Assembly (NCBI GenBank): GCA_025360015.1
Contig: JANYCZ010000029.1
Location: forward strand, 186,001-250,000
DNA length: 64,000 nt
From: Verrucomicrobiota bacterium
Lineage (GTDB): Bacteria > Verrucomicrobiota > Verrucomicrobiia > Verrucomicrobiales > Verrucomicrobiaceae
Reading direction: 5' to 3'
Shown: piece by piece, positions 60,855 to 64,000 of the stretch
Position numbering within the stretch: the stretch's first letter is position 1
Layout of the letters: every line of letters begins with the position of its first letter
Translations under genes and position numbers: made by a program
The notes under the pieces: model-generated
What the model was told of the DNA's origin: nothing
Seen by the model: the letters and a program-made list of their open reading frames with translations, nothing else
Databases searched by the model: none

Positions 60855-61630
60855 CTCCTGCCCTCCAATACCTCGACGCCAGCCAAGGCCTTCTCAATCG
60901 TGTCCGCGAGCAACTGCCGCTCATTCAGCAAGCCGCCGACATGTTCGCAAAGACGATCCTCGCCGGACAGATGGTGCATGTCTTTGGCTCCGGCCACAGC
61001 CGTATTTTGGTGGAGGAAATGTGGCCGCGCTACGGCTCTTTCCCCGGCTTCAATCCCATCGTCGAGCTCTCGCTGACCTTCCACAACCTCGTCGTCGGTG
61101 CGAACGGCCAGAGGCAGGCGATGTTCCTCGAAAACGTCAGCGGTTTGGCAGGGCGCATCCTGCGGAATTTCGATCTCATGCCCGGTGACAGTGCGCTGGT
61201 GATTTCCAGCAGCGGTTGCAACGTCGTCCCCGTCGAGATGGCCGAGGAATTCAAACGACGCGGTGTCAAAGTCGTCGCGATCATCAGCACCACTCACAGC
61301 GAAGCCAGCACCAGCCGCCATCGCGATGGCAAAAAGCTGCAGGACTTCTCAGACATCGTCCTCGACACCGGCGCGCCGGTTGGCGATGCGATGATCAAGA
61401 TCGAAAATCTCGACACTCCAGTCGCTCCCGGCAGCACGGTGGGTGGTTGTTTGCTGGTGAACGCCGTCAAAGCCGAAGTGGCTGACCGGCTGGTGAAGGC
61501 GGGGCAACCGCCCAAGGTGCTCACCGCTGGAGCCGTCGTCGGTGCCGCGAAAGCCACCGAGCTGTTTGAAGCCGCGTATGACGAACACGCGCGGCGGATT
61601 GCGAAGTATTATGCAAAGCTGGGGGCCTGA
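60851..61630 (+). CDS. SIS-domain sugar isomerase (UPF0309-like)
   Basis: This 259-residue phosphosugar-binding SIS protein has VHVFGSGHSRILVEEMWPRYG, the SIS core LVISSSGCNVVPVEMAEEFK, a central EN-DTPVAPGSTV and GGCLLVNAVKAEV. It resembles UPF0309/YgxX-type predicted sugar-phosphate isomerases. Coupled translation with the ROK kinase suggests they act on the same sugar phosphate, for example amino-sugar recycling. Confidence 0.88.
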   Translation: MTPALQYLDASQGLLNRVREQLPLIQQAADMFAKTILAGQMVHVFGSGHSRILVEEMWPRYGSFPGFNPIVELSLTFHNLVVGANGQRQAMFLENVSGLAGRILRNFDLMPGDSALVISSSGCNVVPVEMAEEFKRRGVKVVAIISTTHSEASTSRHRDGKKLQDFSDIVLDTGAPVGDAMIKIENLDTPVAPGSTVGGCLLVNAVKAEVADRLVKAGQPPKVLTAGAVVGAAKATELFEAAYDEHARRIAKYYAKLGA

Positions 61631-61640
61631 TGGGCCCTGC

Positions 61641-64000
61641 TCACGCCGGTGCCAGCAGCCCTTGCAGCATGGCTGACAGCTGGGCTTCCGTGAAGGGTTT
61701 GTCGAGCCGCGCGGTGACGTTCATGGCCTTGAAATCACCTGCGATCGAGTCTTCAAGACGTCCGCTGGCCACAATGACTGGGATTTCAGGCAGGACGTGC
61801 CGCAGTGCGCGCACGAACGCCAGACCGTCCATTTGCGGCATGTGGAGGTCGGTGATGATGGCAACTAACAGATCCTTGTTCTGAGCCACTTTGACCAGGC
61901 CGTCTTCACCGTCGGTGGCAGTCAGTACTTTAAAATTCAGCCGTTGCAGCACGACGCTGGCCGCCATGCGCACGGCGGGTTCGTCGTCCACCACGAGGAT
62001 GGTTCCTCCGTCGCCGTGAAATTTCGCCGTTTCATGGGCGGGTTGCATGGCGGAAACTGCCGCAGCGTTAATGGGCAGATACGCGATGAAGGTGGTGCCC
62101 TCCCCTGGCTGCGAATACACCTGCATGAAGCCGCCGTGTCCGCGGATGATGCCGATGACCGTGGAGAGCCCCAGTCCGGTCCCTTTGTCCGGGCCTTTGG
62201 TGGTGAAGAAAGGATCAAAGATGCGTTCCAGCACGCTCGCAGGGATGCCGGTGCCGCTATCCTGTACGCGCAGCGCGACGTATCGCCCAGGTTTGGCTTC
62301 AGGTATGGAGGCGGCAAAGGCGGCGTCAATTTCCCGGAAGCTTGCTTTGAGCGTGAGTGTGCCGCCGTTGGGCATGGCATCCCGGGCATTGACGCATAGG
62401 TTCAGGAGGACTTGGTGCAGCTGGGTGGGATCGCCCAGTACCGCTGGCAGGCTGGCATCCTGTTTGACCAGCAGGCGGATGTTCTTGGGGAAGGTGCTGG
62501 TCATGAGGTTTTCCAGCTCTCTGAGCATCTGGCCGGGGTCCAGGGAGATGCGCTCGCCCTCGGAGCCTTTGGCAAAGGTCAGCAACTGCCTCACCATGCC
62601 TGCCCCGCGCTGGGCGCTGGACTCGACGGTTTCGATCATCGCCGTGTCTTTCGGGTATTTCATGCGCAGGACCTCGCAAAGCATGAGAATAGGAGCGAGC
62701 GAGTTGTTGAGATCATGGGCCACGCCGCCAGCGAGGGTTCCCATGCTTTCGAGCCGTTGTGTCCGCCGCTCGTTCTTCTCGTCGTTGAGCCGCTGGGTGA
62801 TGTCAGCATTGATGGCAAAGAAGCCCTTGAGCTGTCCGGCGCTGTCATGCACCGGCTGGATGCGCACGGACACCCAGTACTCCTTGCCAGCCTTGCTGTA
62901 GTTGAGAATTTCCACTTGGACGTTCCTGGCCTCCACGAGTCTTTCGTGCAGCAGCCGGACGGTTTCCTTGCTGGTCTTCGGTCCCTGCAAAAAGCTCCCG
63001 GGTTTCCGGCCTTTGATCTCATCCAGCGCGTAGCCGGTGAGGCGGGTGAATCCATCATTGACCCATTCGATGAGCCCCTTGGAATCTGTGCACACGATGG
63101 CGTTGTCGGTTTCCTTGGCCACGAGGGCCAGCTTCTCGATCTCGTCCTCCGTGCGTTTGCGCTCGGTCATATCGCGCGTGATTTTTGAGTAGCCGTAGAG
63201 ATGGCCTGACTCATCACGCAACGCCGCGATGATGACGTTCGCCCAGAAACGTGTGCCGTCCTTGCGCAGCCGCCAGTTTTCGTTCTCGAACCGCCCCGCT
63301 TCGGTGGCCATTTTTAGCTCCATGTCAGGCTTGCCGCGGTCAATGTCCTCCTGCGGATAAAAGCGGGAGAAATGCTGCCCGATGATTTCCTGCGCGGTGT
63401 AGCCTTTGATGTTGCCCGCCCCCGTGTTCCAGCTCGTAATGTGACCTTCGAGATCAAGGGAGACAATGGCATAGTCTTTCACACTCTCGATCAAGGTTCT
63501 GAGCCGGGTTTCACTCTGCCGGACGGTCTCCTCGGCCTCCTTGCGCGCAGAAATGTCCTCGATGAATCCTGCCAGATAGGAGATGGAGCCATCGTCACCT
63601 CGAACTGAGGAGGCGGTCAGGTGAATCCAAATAATTCCGCCTTTCTTCTTCTTGAGACGCTTTTCCATCGTGAAGCTGGACTTCTCCCCTGACATCAGCT
63701 GTCTGACGCCTTCCAATTCCACAGCGAGATCGTCTGGATGCGCCAGCGCGGAAAACGGGCTGCCCACCAGCTCCGTTTCGGAATAGCCGCTGATTTCACA
63801 GAAGCGGGGATTGACCCGAAGAAAGGGGCCAGCCGGGTCCACGTGGACGATGCCGACAGCCGCCCCCTCAAAGGTGTGGCGGAACTCCCTTTCCACATGA
63901 CTTAACTCGGCGGTGCGCTCTTTGAGCAGGGAGGGACTCGGGATGGCGAGGAGCTGGGGTATGAGTTTGACCAGAAGTCCGGCGGTCACCAGCGAGGCTG
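61641..64000 (-). CDS. PAS-rich hybrid histidine kinase (5' end outside window)
   Basis: The open frame runs to the right edge; a GTG at 63989 is available but a further N-terminal domain is likely outside. After a hydrophobic stretch (LLVKLIPQLLAI) there are PAS domains (about 35-160, 165-285, 290-405), a HisKA domain with GGVAHDLNNSLAP (phosphoacceptor His), an HATPase domain (LLNLCVNARDAM, DSGTGIP, KGTGLGLST) and a C-terminal receiver (LVVDDEPA, IITDLHMPQMDG, LDKPFT). The kinase is predicted to sense redox or small ligands and phosphorylate its own receiver. It ends 10 bp from the convergent SIS gene. Confidence 0.93.
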   Translation of the reverse strand, partial: ASLVTAGLLVKLIPQLLAIPSPSLLKERTAELSHVEREFRHTFEGAAVGIVHVDPAGPFLRVNPRFCEISGYSETELVGSPFSALAHPDDLAVELEGVRQLMSGEKSSFTMEKRLKKKKGGIIWIHLTASSVRGDDGSISYLAGFIEDISARKEAEETVRQSETRLRTLIESVKDYAIVSLDLEGHITSWNTGAGNIKGYTAQEIIGQHFSRFYPQEDIDRGKPDMELKMATEAGRFENENWRLRKDGTRFWANVIIAALRDESGHLYGYSKITRDMTERKRTEDEIEKLALVAKETDNAIVCTDSKGLIEWVNDGFTRLTGYALDEIKGRKPGSFLQGPKTSKETVRLLHERLVEARNVQVEILNYSKAGKEYWVSVRIQPVHDSAGQLKGFFAINADITQRLNDEKNERRTQRLESMGTLAGGVAHDLNNSLAPILMLCEVLRMKYPKDTAMIETVESSAQRGAGMVRQLLTFAKGSEGERISLDPGQMLRELENLMTSTFPKNIRLLVKQDASLPAVLGDPTQLHQVLLNLCVNARDAMPNGGTLTLKASFREIDAAFAASIPEAKPGRYVALRVQDSGTGIPASVLERIFDPFFTTKGPDKGTGLGLSTVIGIIRGHGGFMQVYSQPGEGTTFIAYLPINAAAVSAMQPAHETAKFHGDGGTILVVDDEPAVRMAASVVLQRLNFKVLTATDGEDGLVKVAQNKDLLVAIITDLHMPQMDGLAFVRALRHVLPEIPVIVASGRLEDSIAGDFKAMNVTARLDKPFTEAQLSAMLQGLLAPA

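Noticed and set aside
1-64000. tRNA genes, rRNA, CRISPR arrays, insertion sequences
   Set aside because: Scanned for T-loop patterns, regularly spaced repeats, transposase motifs and terminal inverted repeats; none was convincing.

Overview
The window reads as chromosomal DNA of a Verrucomicrobiota bacterium, most like Verrucomicrobiaceae/Prosthecobacter-type genomes. This is inferred from gene families and no database was searched. Pointers are a DUF1501 plus DUF1549/DUF1553 pair, SHD1 domains on secreted enzymes, DUF1080, three PEP-CTERM proteins, multi-haem PQQ-type dehydrogenases, a PASTA-less Ser/Thr kinase with LamG and discoidin-like ends, several sugar phosphate isomerase/epimerases and a sulfatase. 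GC is high and genes are closely packed on both strands. I see no rRNA, tRNA, CRISPR array, insertion sequence or prophage.

Layout. 0-10 kb: a PEP-CTERM protein, then a minus-strand block of secreted catabolic proteins (DUF1501, DUF1549/1553, sulfatase, S10 carboxypeptidase), folD and an SHD1-esterase. 10-17.7 kb: a small two-gene unit behind a palindromic site, a DUF1080 protein, a beta-propeller pair, an EF-hand/redoxin/cytochrome/copper-monooxygenase fusion, and a duplicated two-gene module of small coiled-coil lipoproteins in which one copy has two frameshifts. 17.8-22.3 kb: a ParA-like ATPase coupled to a protein with a roadblock-like end, then a large receptor-type Ser/Thr kinase. 22.5-29.4 kb: an arginine-phosphatase-like protein, a single-chain RpiB-GlyA fusion, a PEP-CTERM/PEP-CTERM/TPR gene string and a CvfB-like protein.

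29.8-34.1 kb holds a lone 1439-residue STAND/NACHT-like protein ending in a PD-(D/E)XK nuclease-like domain, the best candidate for an uncharacterised defence gene. 34.2-42.2 kb: a PQQ-type propeller, tsaD, tiny Cys-rich and lipoprotein genes with their own terminator, a CPXCG zinc-ribbon protein, a tri-haem PQQ dehydrogenase, and a TIM-barrel isomerase. 42.0-44.0 kb is a small accessory patch: two toxin-antitoxin modules (one with a nonsense mutation in the toxin) lie between repeated copies of the isomerase 3' end and its terminator.

44-64 kb: a large membrane protein, a ceramidase-like enzyme, tex, a SEC-C protein, a small Lys/Ala-rich nucleic-acid-binding-like protein, an ammonium transporter with a coiled-coil extension in an operon with two roadblock-like proteins, a class V aminotransferase, a Tat-exported isomerase, an SDR, a translationally coupled ROK kinase/SIS pair, and a PAS-rich hybrid histidine kinase running off the right edge.

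FolD, the GlyA half of the fusion and the class V aminotransferase all touch serine/glycine one-carbon metabolism, but they are not one operon. The secreted sulfatase, esterase, DUF1080, PQQ and isomerase genes suggest a polysaccharide-degrading, periplasm-rich lifestyle.
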